A stretch of DNA of 64,000 nucleotides from Trichormus variabilis 0441 (GTDB taxonomy: Bacteria; Cyanobacteriota; Cyanobacteriia; Cyanobacteriales; Nostocaceae): contig NZ_CP047242.1 of the NCBI RefSeq assembly GCF_009856605.1, positions 2,486,001 through 2,550,000 of the forward strand, read 5' to 3'. Each line of letters begins with the position of its first letter. Position 1 is the stretch's first letter. Below the pieces are notes generated by a model, which saw nothing but the letters and a program-made list of their open reading frames with translations, was not told the origin of the DNA and ran no database searches. Shown here in pieces: positions 55,201-63,846 of the stretch. A program made the translations under genes and the position numbers.

Positions 55201-57686
55201 ATGACCCACATATTCCCTTAGTCGCTGAATATAACAACGTTCTCGATTACTGCTCAATGCAGAAATGGGAATTTACTACCACTGGGAATCGTCACATTTT
55301 ACAAATGATGTCCCAGGATAAGGCGATCGCCTCTGCCAATGTCTACACCGATCCTTTACTACAAACAGCAGTACCTAGCTGCTGTGAAATTGGGGTCAAG
55401 TCCATGCTAGCTGTCCGCACTTCCTATCAAGGGGAGCCTAACGGAGCTATTTGTTTACATCAGTGTAAGTATTTTCGCCAGTGGACTCCTGAAGAAATTG
55501 AATTACTAGAAGCAGTGGCTGCTCAATTGGGCATAGCGTTAGCTCAAGCTCAGTTATTAGAGCAGGAAACCCGCCAACGGGAAGAACTCACTATCAAAAA
55601 TTTTGCCTTAGAACAAGCAAAAAGGGCAGCAGAAGCCGCTAATCGGGCAAAAAGCGAATTTTTGGCTATGATGAGCCACGAAATCCGCACTCCTATGAAT
55701 GCTGTGATCGGCATGACAGGATTACTCTTAGATACGGAATTAACTTCCCAACAACGCGACTTTGTGGAGACAGTTCTCACAAGTGGCGATGCTTTGTTGA
55801 GTATTATTAATGACATTCTGGATTTCTCCAAAATTGAATCTGGTAAGTTAGAACTGGAAGAACAACCTTTTGAGGTGAGGACTTGTGTAGAACAAGTCAT
55901 CGACCTCTTAGCCGCTAAAGCTGCCCAAAAAGATATTGAACTCGCTTACCTGATTCATCCCCAGGTACCCATGCAAATCGCTGGAGATTTAACTCGCCTG
56001 CGGCAGATTTTGACGAATCTCCTCAATAATGCGATCAAATTTACCCCAGAAGGAGAAGTTGTAGTCTCTGTGCGTAGCCAGCCATCACCCAACCAAAAAA
56101 CCAAGAACTGCTGCGAAATTATCTTTACCATCAAAGATACAGGTATTGGTATTGCCCCGGAAACAATGGATTTGTTATTTCAACCATTTGTCCAGGCTGA
56201 TGCCTCGATGACAAGAAAATATGGGGGTACAGGACTAGGACTCGTTATCAGCAAAAGATTGGGTGAAATGATGGGCGGCTATCTTTGGGTAGAAAGTCGG
56301 GGGTGCGTTGGTGGAAACCCTCCCCCTGGATGGCAACGTAAAAACTCAATCTCATCTGCTTCTGTGGCTACAGGTTCCACCTTTTATTTTTCTATGACTG
56401 TGCCTGTGGTGGCTCATGCAGATTTAGAGACTTCCATCACTTCCCCAGTTCAACTGAGCGGTAAACGGTTATTAATTGTCGATGATAATCCAACAAATCG
56501 CCAGATTTTGAGATTACAAGCCGAACCTTGGCAGATGGAAACTTACACAGCCCCATCTGGTGCTGAAGCTTTAGCGCTGATAGACCAGGGAATGGCCTTT
56601 GATATTGCCATTTTGGATGTGCAGATGCCGGAAATGGACGGTCTGACACTGGCAAGGCAAATTCGTCAGCGTCCCAGTTATCAACACTTACCCTTGGTGA
56701 TTTTAACTTCTTGGGGTCAACCAGATACTGACTTGAGTGATATCGAATTTGCAGCCTGTCTAAATAAACCAATTAAACAATCTCAACTTTTTGATGTCTT
56801 AGCTGCAAGTTTGGGCAATCAACCTATCCGTGCTAGTGTTGTTCCTGATCGTTCCGCTCAAGTCAATTCATGTCTGGCACAGCAGATACCTCTACGCATT
56901 TTGCTTGCAGAAGATATAGTGGTGAATCAGAAAGTGGCTCTGCTGATCCTGAAAAAATTGGGTTATCGGGCAGATGTAGTGGCTAATGGACTAGAAGTGC
57001 TGGAAGCTTTACAACGTCAGTCCTATGATGTAGTGCTGATGGATGTGAATATGCCAGAAATGGACGGGTTGAAAGCCAGCCAAATCATTTGTCAAACTTG
57101 GAGTCCTCGTTCTCGTCCATATATTATCGCTATGACCGCTAATGCTATGCGGGGCGATCGCGAAGCTTGCTTGGCGGCGGGAATGGATCACTACATTAGT
57201 AAGCCTTTACAACTTGAGGAGTTAGCCAAGGCACTGGGCAAATGTCACCCCTCAACTAGTTCTACAGAGAAAGCACTGGAGAAAACCAGTAGCCAAAATC
57301 AGACTTTTACAGATATTAGTGATTTAAAATTTGCCACAATAGATACAAAGATTTTACAAGCATTACGGGATATGTTAGGAGGAGATAAAGTAGCATTTGC
57401 CGAATTAATCAACTGTTACCTTACTGAATCCCCTAAATTGATTGAAAATTTAAATGTAGCTATTAATACGGAAGATACCCAAGGAATATGGAAGACAGCG
57501 CACAAATTTAAATCCAGTAGTGGCTCAGTTGGGGCGGTTTTTCTAGCACAACTTTGTAAATTGCTAGAAGCTAAGGGTCGCAATAACAATCTAGAGGGTT
57601 GTATAGAACTTGGCTCACAGTTATGTCAAGAGTATGAACTAGTCAAAACGGCTTTGTACAGAGAAGTGAACAAGGAGACACCATGA
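52224..57686 (+). CDS. LOV/PAS/GAF hybrid histidine kinase
   Basis: This 1820-residue membrane protein has a first helix (about 18-40), an extracytoplasmic sensor and a second helix (about 257-282). Next come a PAS_3 domain, a LOV domain with the flavin-binding signature GRNCRFLQG (Cys489), three more PAS domains and a GAF domain (about 955-1105, without the cyanobacteriochrome Cys-His). The kinase has His1152 in MMSHEIRTPMNAVIG. Two intact receivers follow (ILDVQMPEMDG and LMDVNMPEMDG), then an HPt domain with a histidine in TAHKFKSSSGSVGA. Start GTG with GGAGGTGG. It overlaps the downstream GGDEF gene by 4 bp. This matches All2875 of PCC 7120, whose LOV domain was reported to be photoactive. 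Confidence 0.93.
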   Translation: MNRQHKHHRCNPVNFLSKQNLLPFLLGIVILLVVVMLWLRLQAEEEIKIQQLIKQQAIATQTELVTQLKTRILALKRIGKHWEMHGSIPQAQWELEARAYLEDYGGYQAIKLVDPSWQVLRSVSVAKNKAAENLEIMPKFPQCKGATAQPSHETTLTHTVNLNQGDRVFFACVPLWMGDKFGGAVLGIFQVKQFFESVLHIAPGYKIRVFDGQELIYGQDRQSSTLPSWQQSVNINFDGMTWQLQIYPTPELLKDLYSPLPTVVLVAGIFNAGAVTLLIYFAQATKLSNHQIGRINQELADRIEKQTQVEIALRASENRLRELLETVRVIPWEVDLKTQHFTYVGPQAETLLAYPIAQWYEENFWDNHLHPHDRDWAVRFCQEAANKGQNHELEYRMLAADGRVVWLRDVVNVVEVDGTPVMLRGFMFDITDLKRVEETLRLRERALAASSNGIVISDAKLPNYPVIYVNSAFEQITGYKATEIVGRNCRFLQGNDTTQPAIEELRSALKAGKNCKVILRNYRKDGSLFWNQLSVSPIYNDNGQLSHFIGIQTDISDRQQAEASLRRQALTFENIYDGVIITNLQGQILDWNPAAERMFGYSKDHICGQSISILHKVEEDAALNSAIIAEITKQGRWSGEINFVRQDGSQGICETTIVALQDDQGQTVATISVNRDITERKHAELLLRRSEERFQAFMNHSPTPAWITDIDGTIVYLSETYRRTFQLPTQELIGTNIFDIYPPELIQTFRETIQIVARTHQVMETVESVPCSDGTVRDFLVYKFPISSKPDECLIGGIAIDITERKQAEAALRKSEERWQLVIEGNQDAIWDWNIITNETFRSARWAELIKEQNYQPIADHADCISRIHPDDYERVMAVRQDCLSRKIPNYVVEYRLRCNDDSYKWVLVHATGQWDERGNPVRMVGSIKDITERIEAQEALQRQLHRTLLLEKITQKIRQSLDSKEIFETAATQIGQALAVDRCLIHSYISHHDPHIPLVAEYNNVLDYCSMQKWEFTTTGNRHILQMMSQDKAIASANVYTDPLLQTAVPSCCEIGVKSMLAVRTSYQGEPNGAICLHQCKYFRQWTPEEIELLEAVAAQLGIALAQAQLLEQETRQREELTIKNFALEQAKRAAEAANRAKSEFLAMMSHEIRTPMNAVIGMTGLLLDTELTSQQRDFVETVLTSGDALLSIINDILDFSKIESGKLELEEQPFEVRTCVEQVIDLLAAKAAQKDIELAYLIHPQVPMQIAGDLTRLRQILTNLLNNAIKFTPEGEVVVSVRSQPSPNQKTKNCCEIIFTIKDTGIGIAPETMDLLFQPFVQADASMTRKYGGTGLGLVISKRLGEMMGGYLWVESRGCVGGNPPPGWQRKNSISSASVATGSTFYFSMTVPVVAHADLETSITSPVQLSGKRLLIVDDNPTNRQILRLQAEPWQMETYTAPSGAEALALIDQGMAFDIAILDVQMPEMDGLTLARQIRQRPSYQHLPLVILTSWGQPDTDLSDIEFAACLNKPIKQSQLFDVLAASLGNQPIRASVVPDRSAQVNSCLAQQIPLRILLAEDIVVNQKVALLILKKLGYRADVVANGLEVLEALQRQSYDVVLMDVNMPEMDGLKASQIICQTWSPRSRPYIIAMTANAMRGDREACLAAGMDHYISKPLQLEELAKALGKCHPSTSSTEKALEKTSSQNQTFTDISDLKFATIDTKILQALRDMLGGDKVAFAELINCYLTESPKLIENLNVAINTEDTQGIWKTAHKFKSSSGSVGAVFLAQLCKLLEAKGRNNNLEGCIELGSQLCQEYELVKTALYREVNKETP

Positions 57687-58675
57687 AAAATACAGTTCCA
57701 GAAAGCCCGTCCCTCATTCTCATTGTTGATGATGAACCGTTCATCCGAGCGCAGTTGCGGCTTTCTCTACAATGTGAAGGCTATCGCACAGCCGAGGCTG
57801 AAGATGGTAGAAAGGCTTTGACTATTTTTCAAGAACTGCAACCTGATATAGTACTGCTGGATGCGATTATGCCTGACCTGGACGGCTTTGAGTGTTGCAC
57901 TCGTTTGCAGCTACTAGAAGATGGTAAATACACACCAGTCTTAATGATTACTGGACTAGAGGATCAAGAATCAGTTGATCGGGCATTTGAGGTGGGAGCA
58001 ATTGATTATGTTACCAAACCTATTCACTGGCCAGTTTTGCGTCAACGGGTCAAACGTTTAATTCAGCAATCCCATCTCCAACAAAAGCTAGAAGCGGCTA
58101 ACAGAGAATTGCAAAGGTTGGTGACGATTGATGAGTTAACTCAAGTAGCCAACCGCCGCAGATTTGAGGAATATTGCGCTCAAGAGTGGCAACGTATGGC
58201 GCGGGATCAACTACCCTTATCTCTGATTCTTTGTGATGTCGATTTTTTTAAAGCTTACAACGATACTTATGGTCATCGGGCGGGCGATCGCTGTTTACAA
58301 TTGGTGGCAAAAGCTATTGAAAACTGCGTTAATCGACCGGCTGATGTAGTCGCTCGTTATGGGGGCGAAGAATTTGCTGTTATCCTACCCAGAACATATC
58401 CTGAGGGAGCTATTCATTTAGCTAACGCCATCTGCTCTGCTGTTCGAGAATTGCAAATTCCCCATCTGACTTCTCAAGCTAATACTTGTGTCACCATTAG
58501 TGCTGGGGTAGCTACAGAAATTCCTGTACCCAACTCTGATTTTCAAGAAATTATCGATGCTGCCGATCGCGCCTTATATCAAGCTAAAATGGCCGGACGC
58601 GATCGCTGTCAACAATATATTAAACAATCATCTTCTCCTGTTTATTTTTTAAATGCTCATCATCGACTGGCTTGA
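57683..58675 (+). CDS. Receiver-GGDEF diguanylate cyclase
   Basis: This 330-residue protein has a receiver domain (acid pocket VDDEP, Asp60 in IVLLDAIMPDLDG, lysine in YVTKPIHW), a short helix, and a GGDEF domain with the active site RYGGEEF. The inhibitory I-site RPAD sits five residues before it. It should make c-di-GMP when the receiver is phosphorylated, presumably by the HPt of the kinase that ends in its first codons. Its PCC 7120 counterpart All2874 was reported as a diguanylate cyclase needed for normal heterocyst development under high light. The 4-bp overlap ATGA signals translational coupling with the LOV kinase. Confidence 0.95.
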   Translation: MKNTVPESPSLILIVDDEPFIRAQLRLSLQCEGYRTAEAEDGRKALTIFQELQPDIVLLDAIMPDLDGFECCTRLQLLEDGKYTPVLMITGLEDQESVDRAFEVGAIDYVTKPIHWPVLRQRVKRLIQQSHLQQKLEAANRELQRLVTIDELTQVANRRRFEEYCAQEWQRMARDQLPLSLILCDVDFFKAYNDTYGHRAGDRCLQLVAKAIENCVNRPADVVARYGGEEFAVILPRTYPEGAIHLANAICSAVRELQIPHLTSQANTCVTISAGVATEIPVPNSDFQEIIDAADRALYQAKMAGRDRCQQYIKQSSSPVYFLNAHHRLA

Positions 58676-58718
58676 GTAAGAAGTTAGAGGTTAAGGCAGA
58701 TATTTCCTCCATAACCAA

Positions 58719-59735
58719 TTACCGATTCGGTTGATAAACTCGACCAAATGTATGATCAGGGTGAATCTCAACTACTAAATCGACTAGAGCAGCACATTGA
58801 GATAAGGGTTGAATAAATAATTCAGGATGTAGCGATCGCCAAAAATAATTGACAAACTCTTCTATCTGTGCATCTGACATTCCTGTTCTACCAGCAGCAA
58901 TCATTTTTTGTTCAGCTTGTTTGCGCCATTCCAGAGAGCAACGGTAATCTGTGGGATATAACAAAATTAAACTGTCTAATTTCTCCCATAGTGGCAAATA
59001 ATTATTTAACTGACGATTCATATCACGGGCAAAAGCCTGATCTTCATTAGTGAGAATCGGCGGTGGGGGGAAATTAAAGAGGCTGGGATCAATTGGGCGG
59101 ACACCAACAAACCATCCCTCAAAAATTAAAATATCAACTCCTGTAATGACATCAGAATCAGTGCGATCGCCTGCACCAGAGTGAGCAGATTTATCAAAGC
59201 GGGGAACAATTACAGGACTTTTTCCTTGACGGATTTGTTCTAGAACATTCAAACCTAAATCGATATCATGGGTTCCTGGGGGGCCACGCCAAATTAAACG
59301 AGGGTCTTGCTGTAGTAAAGCTAGGCGATCGCTATAAGTTTTATATAAGTCATCTAGCGACAAACTTAAGGTACGATATCCCAACTGCTGGAGAATGATC
59401 TGAATCACTAGGGAAGTGGTAGTTTTACCAGTTCCTTGACTACCTAAAATTCCTTGGATAAAGGGGTGTTTTAACTTTTGATGTTGTGCGGCTATTTTCA
59501 TTCCCAGTGGTAGCCATAAGTCCCACAAAACCGGGAACATTTTTTCTGGTGGTATTTTCAGATTATTTTGACAGAACTGATTAAAAGCTGGCAGCACCGC
59601 TTGTAAAAGAAGCGATCGCTCTCGGATCATTTCCTCTACGTTTGCCGGCGTGATCCCAAAAGCTTTAGCCCTCAATTCATCTGCTAAAGCTGCTGCTGCC
59701 GCTTCCTTCTGCCCGACTTGCATCACGTCGCCCAA
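58719..59735 (-). CDS. glyK: Plant-type D-glycerate 3-kinase-like protein
   Basis: This 338-residue P-loop kinase has Walker A GSQGTGKTT, the segment SLDDLYKTYSDR, then RGPPGTHDIDLG and PRFDKSAHSGAGDR, with the acid strand DILIFEGWFVG. This is the pattern of the plant GLYK family, related to phosphoribulokinase and pantothenate kinase. GLYK makes 3-phosphoglycerate from glycerate in the photorespiratory cycle, and a Nostoc GLYK of this type is known. The gene converges with the diguanylate cyclase. Substrate assignment is by family and not by a confirmed motif. Confidence 0.82.
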   Translation of the reverse strand: MGDVMQVGQKEAAAAALADELRAKAFGITPANVEEMIRERSLLLQAVLPAFNQFCQNNLKIPPEKMFPVLWDLWLPLGMKIAAQHQKLKHPFIQGILGSQGTGKTTTSLVIQIILQQLGYRTLSLSLDDLYKTYSDRLALLQQDPRLIWRGPPGTHDIDLGLNVLEQIRQGKSPVIVPRFDKSAHSGAGDRTDSDVITGVDILIFEGWFVGVRPIDPSLFNFPPPPILTNEDQAFARDMNRQLNNYLPLWEKLDSLILLYPTDYRCSLEWRKQAEQKMIAAGRTGMSDAQIEEFVNYFWRSLHPELFIQPLSQCAALVDLVVEIHPDHTFGRVYQPNR

Positions 59736-59752
59736 CTCCTCCCCACTTCTAA

Positions 59753-60085
59753 CTATGATCCCAGCTTAAAGGCTTCAATAAACAGGCTATAGGTAAAGCC
59801 GACTTTGAGAAGATTGAGTGATTCTACTAAGAGCGATCGCCTAGCGAAAAAGCCCTGCATATAAAATATTCTGCTAGTAACCTCCGTCAGAAATACTAAA
59901 AATGCCGCGATCACAATATCTAGTTCTGACCTTTGACCTGCTGTGGTAGAGATTGCTGTACCCAGAAAAATGCCGAATAAAAAGCTAATCAATAGTAGCG
60001 ACAACCGCCGCCAAGGATTTAAAAACCATTGCCCCAACTGCCTAGCAATGGTATCGAACAAGTTGTTAAGACGAGTGTTTTGCAT
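59753..60085 (-). CDS. Ycf20-like DUF565 membrane protein
   Basis: This 110-residue protein has two to three membrane segments (LSLLLISFLFGIFLGTAIS and LDIVIAAFLVFLTEVTSRIFYM). It carries the DUF565/Ycf20 signature around NPWRRLSLLLIS and the C-terminal FARRSLLVESLNLLKVGFTYSLFIEAFKLG. Ycf20 proteins are conserved in chloroplasts and cyanobacteria, and a plant homologue influences non-photochemical quenching. The molecular role is unknown. It starts 17 bp after glyK in the same direction and may be co-transcribed, being upstream of it. Confidence 0.88.
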   Translation of the reverse strand: MQNTRLNNLFDTIARQLGQWFLNPWRRLSLLLISFLFGIFLGTAISTTAGQRSELDIVIAAFLVFLTEVTSRIFYMQGFFARRSLLVESLNLLKVGFTYSLFIEAFKLGS

Positions 60086-60862
60086 CGGTGAGGTTTTTGG
60101 AAAATGATGGGCAGTCAGGAATGCTCCATCAAATTAGTTTGACACAAATTACCGGGATGCTATTGAAAATATCTAAGAAGATGTTTGAAAAGTATCATTG
60201 CTAACACCAAAATCTTAAAAACTTAACCCCCCTAGCCCCCTTCCCTACGAGGGAATGGGGGTTTCAAAGCCTCTCGACCTTTCGGGGAGAGGGTTGGAGA
60301 GGGGTTTCTAGTATACTTTTCGACTTTTCAAACACCCTCTAAGTATCTGTAGGGTGGGCAATGCCCAACCTTGTATATTTCTTGTATGGTTTGTTGACTA
60401 CTGACGGTTAATAGTCAAAACGGAAAGATGTGCAAGTTAAAGCAAGGGCAGCTGATTAATTCACTGGAGAAATGTTACGAAATGTAAACATTTTTGGTTG
60501 ATCAAGATCCAGTTTTGGGGGAAAATAGCCTGTGCTTCAAACTACTTATTTCCCAAAAATTATTATTGTCTCTATCAGTATAAATATATAATTAATGTAC
60601 TTTAAGATACCCCTGGACTGGATATAATTATACTTCATTTCCAGTATAATCAAGCTTTTAGAGCCTTTCTTAGTTGAAAAATCAGGTAATTATTCATGCT
60701 TCCAGTTTTTAGAAAAACTGATACTTATGCTACATTCTTGAGCCAAATTCTACAGAAGTCCACACCCAGGAAGTAAGCAATTTTCCTTGATTATCTCTAG
60801 GGAGAATAGGCTACTATTTGGTCAAGCCTACAAAAATAATTATTTCTAAAATCAATATCAAT
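60086..60862. repeat. Gap with a MITE-like repeat
   Basis: This 777-bp region without a gene has at about 60222-60316 a repeat with CCCCCTTCCCTACGAGGGA and CTCGACCTTTCGGGGAGAG, related in style to the MITE at 41668. The rest is AT-rich and contains the promoter of the lipoprotein gene. Confidence 0.6.
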
Positions 60863-61474
60863 ATGAAATCTTCAGTGTATCGTAACGCTGTGGTGACAGC
60901 TTGCGCCTTGGGTCTACTGGGATTACTGGTAGGTTGCTGGGGAATGACAGTATCAATTGAAGCTACAAATCCAGATGTTCCTTCAAGTATATCTACTGAT
61001 ATAGAAGAGATGAAAACCAATTCGTCTTTGCCGAGTAATTCTACTGAAGTTGTAAATACAACAAATTCACCAACGAATTTAATCACGCAAAAGAGTGAGC
61101 CAACGAATTCCATCTTGGCTGCACGCCAATCATTACCCCGTGACACCAAGCATCTGGGGAAATTACGCATGAGTAATCAAACAGATCAACCTGTGCGATT
61201 GGCTTTATTAGCTCGCCAGTCAGCCAATAAAGGCTCAACTACCAAAGAAAGTGGTGTTCCTGCTCATTGGGATTTTGATCCCCAAGAAGGTAGTGCCAGA
61301 GGATTAATACTCTCTCTACCAAATGGAAGCATGAAACTGGAAAAAGGCGATATTTTAGTAGCCTTTGCCCAAGATGGTTCCCGACGCTACTGGGGTCCTT
61401 ATGTTGTCGGAGAAACGCCTCAACCCACTTGGAATCCCCAAAGTCAAGAATGGGTTTTAGTTCTTAGTCAATAG
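60863..61474 (+). CDS. Lipoprotein, hypothetical
   Basis: This 203-residue protein starts MKSSVYRNAVV with a hydrophobic signal sequence and lipobox LVGC around residue 25, so it should be lipid-anchored. A Ser/Thr/Asn-rich linker follows, and the C-terminal half holds a compact domain (LRMSNQTDQPVRLALLAR, AHWDFDPQEGSARGLILSLPNGSMKLEKGDILVAFAQDGSRRYWGPYVVGE) that looks beta-rich. No known family was recognised. ATG 60863 is preferred to the upstream GTG 60818 because it starts the signal peptide directly. Confidence 0.7.
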   Translation: MKSSVYRNAVVTACALGLLGLLVGCWGMTVSIEATNPDVPSSISTDIEEMKTNSSLPSNSTEVVNTTNSPTNLITQKSEPTNSILAARQSLPRDTKHLGKLRMSNQTDQPVRLALLARQSANKGSTTKESGVPAHWDFDPQEGSARGLILSLPNGSMKLEKGDILVAFAQDGSRRYWGPYVVGETPQPTWNPQSQEWVLVLSQ

Positions 61475-61892
61475 TCATGGAGTTTTTTGTCAGTGGCCAG
61501 TGGCAACATAACTAATTAGGACTTACGTAGGGGTGTAAGGGTTTAGGGGTTTAGGGGTGTAAGGGTTTTAAACATTTATACCCTTCTCTAAACCCTTGAT
61601 CTTGCGTTTTCATGGGTAAGTTCTACTAATAACCGACACGCACAACGCAATAAAAAAGTAGGAATATTCAAGAACAAAACATAGCCACTGAACGACTTAT
61701 GATCAATGCAAGAAATAAAAAGTTAATAGCTTATACCAATTCTCTATGAAGTTGCGCCAAATAAATGATGTAGAGACGTTGCATCAACGTCTCTACAGTA
61801 CAGAATAAAGTGCATCTTCATCAAGAAACGGTATTACAGCCAAAAAGCTATTAACTATTAACTACTGACCGTTGACTAATGACTATTGACTG
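61475..61892. repeat. Gap with STRR and a hairpin
   Basis: The gap has runs of AGGGGTGTAAGGGTTTAGGG type at 61528-61575 and of TGACTAATGACTATTGACT type at 61871-61893. A perfect 11-bp hairpin lies at 61770-61796 (GTAGAGACGTT and AACGTCTCTAC), a common Nostoc palindrome. No gene was seen. Confidence 0.6.
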
Positions 61893-63788
61893 ATGAGGTT
61901 AAAATTGAGCGTTCTTGGCGCTGTTGAGCGGTGCTTCAATAATCTAGTAAAGCGTCCAGCCCTTGCTGTGACTGCCTCAATTCTGTGGTTGATTCTAATT
62001 GGTTGGATAGGCTATGGATGGAACTTAGGCAGTGTTGGCTTGGTTGACGAAACAGAGCCATTATTTGCTGAAGCTTCACGGCAAATGTTAGTTACGGGTG
62101 ATTGGATCACGCCGTTTTTCAATGGTCAAACTCGTTTTGACAAACCTGCTTTAGTTTATTGGTGTCAAGCGATCGCCTATGCGGTGTTTGGTGTGAATGA
62201 GTGGGCAGTGCGTCTTCCCTCAGCGTTAGCAGCAATGGGAGCAGTGTCCCTAGCTTTTTATACAGTTCATTGGTCTATAACGAAAAAGGATGAGTTAGAA
62301 CAAGTGACACTGCCAACTCGCCGCTACTTAACAGCTGGTGTAGCCGCAGGTGTCATGGCACTCAATGCACAAATGATTGTCTGGGGAAGAACTGGTGTCT
62401 CAGATATGCTCTTAACTGGGTGTATCGCCTCAGCTTTGTTATGCTTTTTCCTCGGATACGCGGCAATGGAGTCTGGAGAAAGACAGGAAGCAGGAGATGG
62501 GGGAATGCCGAACCCAAAGGGCAGGAGGAATAAGCGATCGCTATTCCCTAACAAGTGGTATTTGGCTTGTTATGTGCTAACTGCTGGGGCAATTTTGACT
62601 AAAGGCCCTGTGGGTATTGTTTTACCGGGGATCATTGTCTTGGTATTTTTGCTATATGTGGGGCAGTTGCGAACAGTACTGCGGGAAATGCGCCTCGTTT
62701 TAGGAACAGTTATTATCTTAGGTTTATCTGTTCCCTGGTATGCCTTGGTGATTTGGCGTAATGGTGAGAGTTATATCAACTCTTTTTTTGGATATCACAA
62801 TGTGGAGCGTTTTACGGAAGTAGTTAATGGTCACTCGGCTCCTTGGTATTTTTACTTTGTGATAGTGACACTATTTTTCGCCCCATATTCGGTCTATTTA
62901 CCTTTAGCACTTTTCAGACTGAAGTTTTGGCAGCGATCGCACTGGCAAAATCAAGAACGTTCTCAACAGTTGGGTTTATTTGCCTGTATTTGGTTTCTGA
63001 GCGTTTTTAGTTTCTTTACGATCGCTGTTACCAAACTGCCAAGCTACGTCTTACCTTTAATGCCGGCGGCCGCTATTTTAGTAGCATTGTTATGGAGTGA
63101 TTTCTTCCCCAGTGGTGAACAAACAAACAAGATAGAGATTACTTATCCATCTTCTCTTTTACTAGCCAGTGGCTGGGTAAATGTTATATTTTTAACCATT
63201 GTGGCAGTAGCGTCGTTTCACACATATCATCTGTTGGGTAATGATGATGCAGCCCCCAACTTCCGCCAAAATTTACAAGATTCTGGATTACCGGCGATCG
63301 GCGGCTGGCTTTGGCTCGCCGGGGCAATTTTTGTTGCTGTTTTAATATTGCGTCGCTATTGGCATTCTATTATCGGCGTTAATATGCTCGGATTCGCGGC
63401 CTTTTTGCTAGTTGTCACCATGCCAGCTTTGTTTTTGATGGATCAAGAGCGTCAACTACCATTAAGAGACTTATCTGCTGTTGTAGCTCAAGTACAACAA
63501 CCAAAAGAAGAAATAATGATGGTTGGTTTCAAAAAGCCAAGTGTAGTTTTTTATAGTCACAAACAGATAAATTTTGTCCAGACAACAGAAGAGGGTGTGG
63601 AATATATCCATAATTTAGCTAATCAAGCAGTTAAACCATCTTCCCTATTACTTGTGACTAACAAAAAAAACTTTTTCAAAATGGACTTACCGCCAGATAA
63701 TTACGAAAATTTAGAAATTCAAGGTGCTTACCAATTGACTCGGATTAATTTCAAGAAGATGAAAACTGAAAAAGTTAAAATTTCCTGA
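61893..63788 (+). CDS. GT39-type membrane glycosyltransferase
   Basis: This 631-residue integral membrane protein has about eleven hydrophobic segments. The first external loop holds VDETEPLFAEASRQMLVTGDWITPFFNGQTRFDKPALVYW, the acidic-pair signature of the PMT/ArnT (GT39/GT83) family, which transfers sugars from polyprenyl-phosphate donors to lipids or proteins at the outside of the plasma membrane. A hydrophilic insert occurs near residues 190-215. It ends with a short soluble domain. Acceptor and donor sugar are unknown. A clear intrinsic terminator follows the gene. Confidence 0.85.
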   Translation: MRLKLSVLGAVERCFNNLVKRPALAVTASILWLILIGWIGYGWNLGSVGLVDETEPLFAEASRQMLVTGDWITPFFNGQTRFDKPALVYWCQAIAYAVFGVNEWAVRLPSALAAMGAVSLAFYTVHWSITKKDELEQVTLPTRRYLTAGVAAGVMALNAQMIVWGRTGVSDMLLTGCIASALLCFFLGYAAMESGERQEAGDGGMPNPKGRRNKRSLFPNKWYLACYVLTAGAILTKGPVGIVLPGIIVLVFLLYVGQLRTVLREMRLVLGTVIILGLSVPWYALVIWRNGESYINSFFGYHNVERFTEVVNGHSAPWYFYFVIVTLFFAPYSVYLPLALFRLKFWQRSHWQNQERSQQLGLFACIWFLSVFSFFTIAVTKLPSYVLPLMPAAAILVALLWSDFFPSGEQTNKIEITYPSSLLLASGWVNVIFLTIVAVASFHTYHLLGNDDAAPNFRQNLQDSGLPAIGGWLWLAGAIFVAVLILRRYWHSIIGVNMLGFAAFLLVVTMPALFLMDQERQLPLRDLSAVVAQVQQPKEEIMMVGFKKPSVVFYSHKQINFVQTTEEGVEYIHNLANQAVKPSSLLLVTNKKNFFKMDLPPDNYENLEIQGAYQLTRINFKKMKTEKVKIS

Positions 63789-63811
63789 TTGGTAATCATT
63801 GAAAGCTTCAT

Positions 63812-63846
63812 ATCCCTAACTTTTCCAAAAAGTTAGGGATTTTTAT
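63812..63846 (+). terminator. Intrinsic terminator after the GT39 gene
   Basis: Arms ATCCCTAACTTTT and AAAAGTTAGGGAT (63812-63824 and 63828-63840) form a stem with a 3-base loop and are followed by TTTTAT. It lies 24 bp after the stop codon. Confidence 0.85.

Noticed and set aside
52224..57686. GAF domain as a cyanobacteriochrome
   Set aside because: The canonical Cys-His chromophore site is missing; the SCCEIGVKSM segment does not match the bilin-binding motif.
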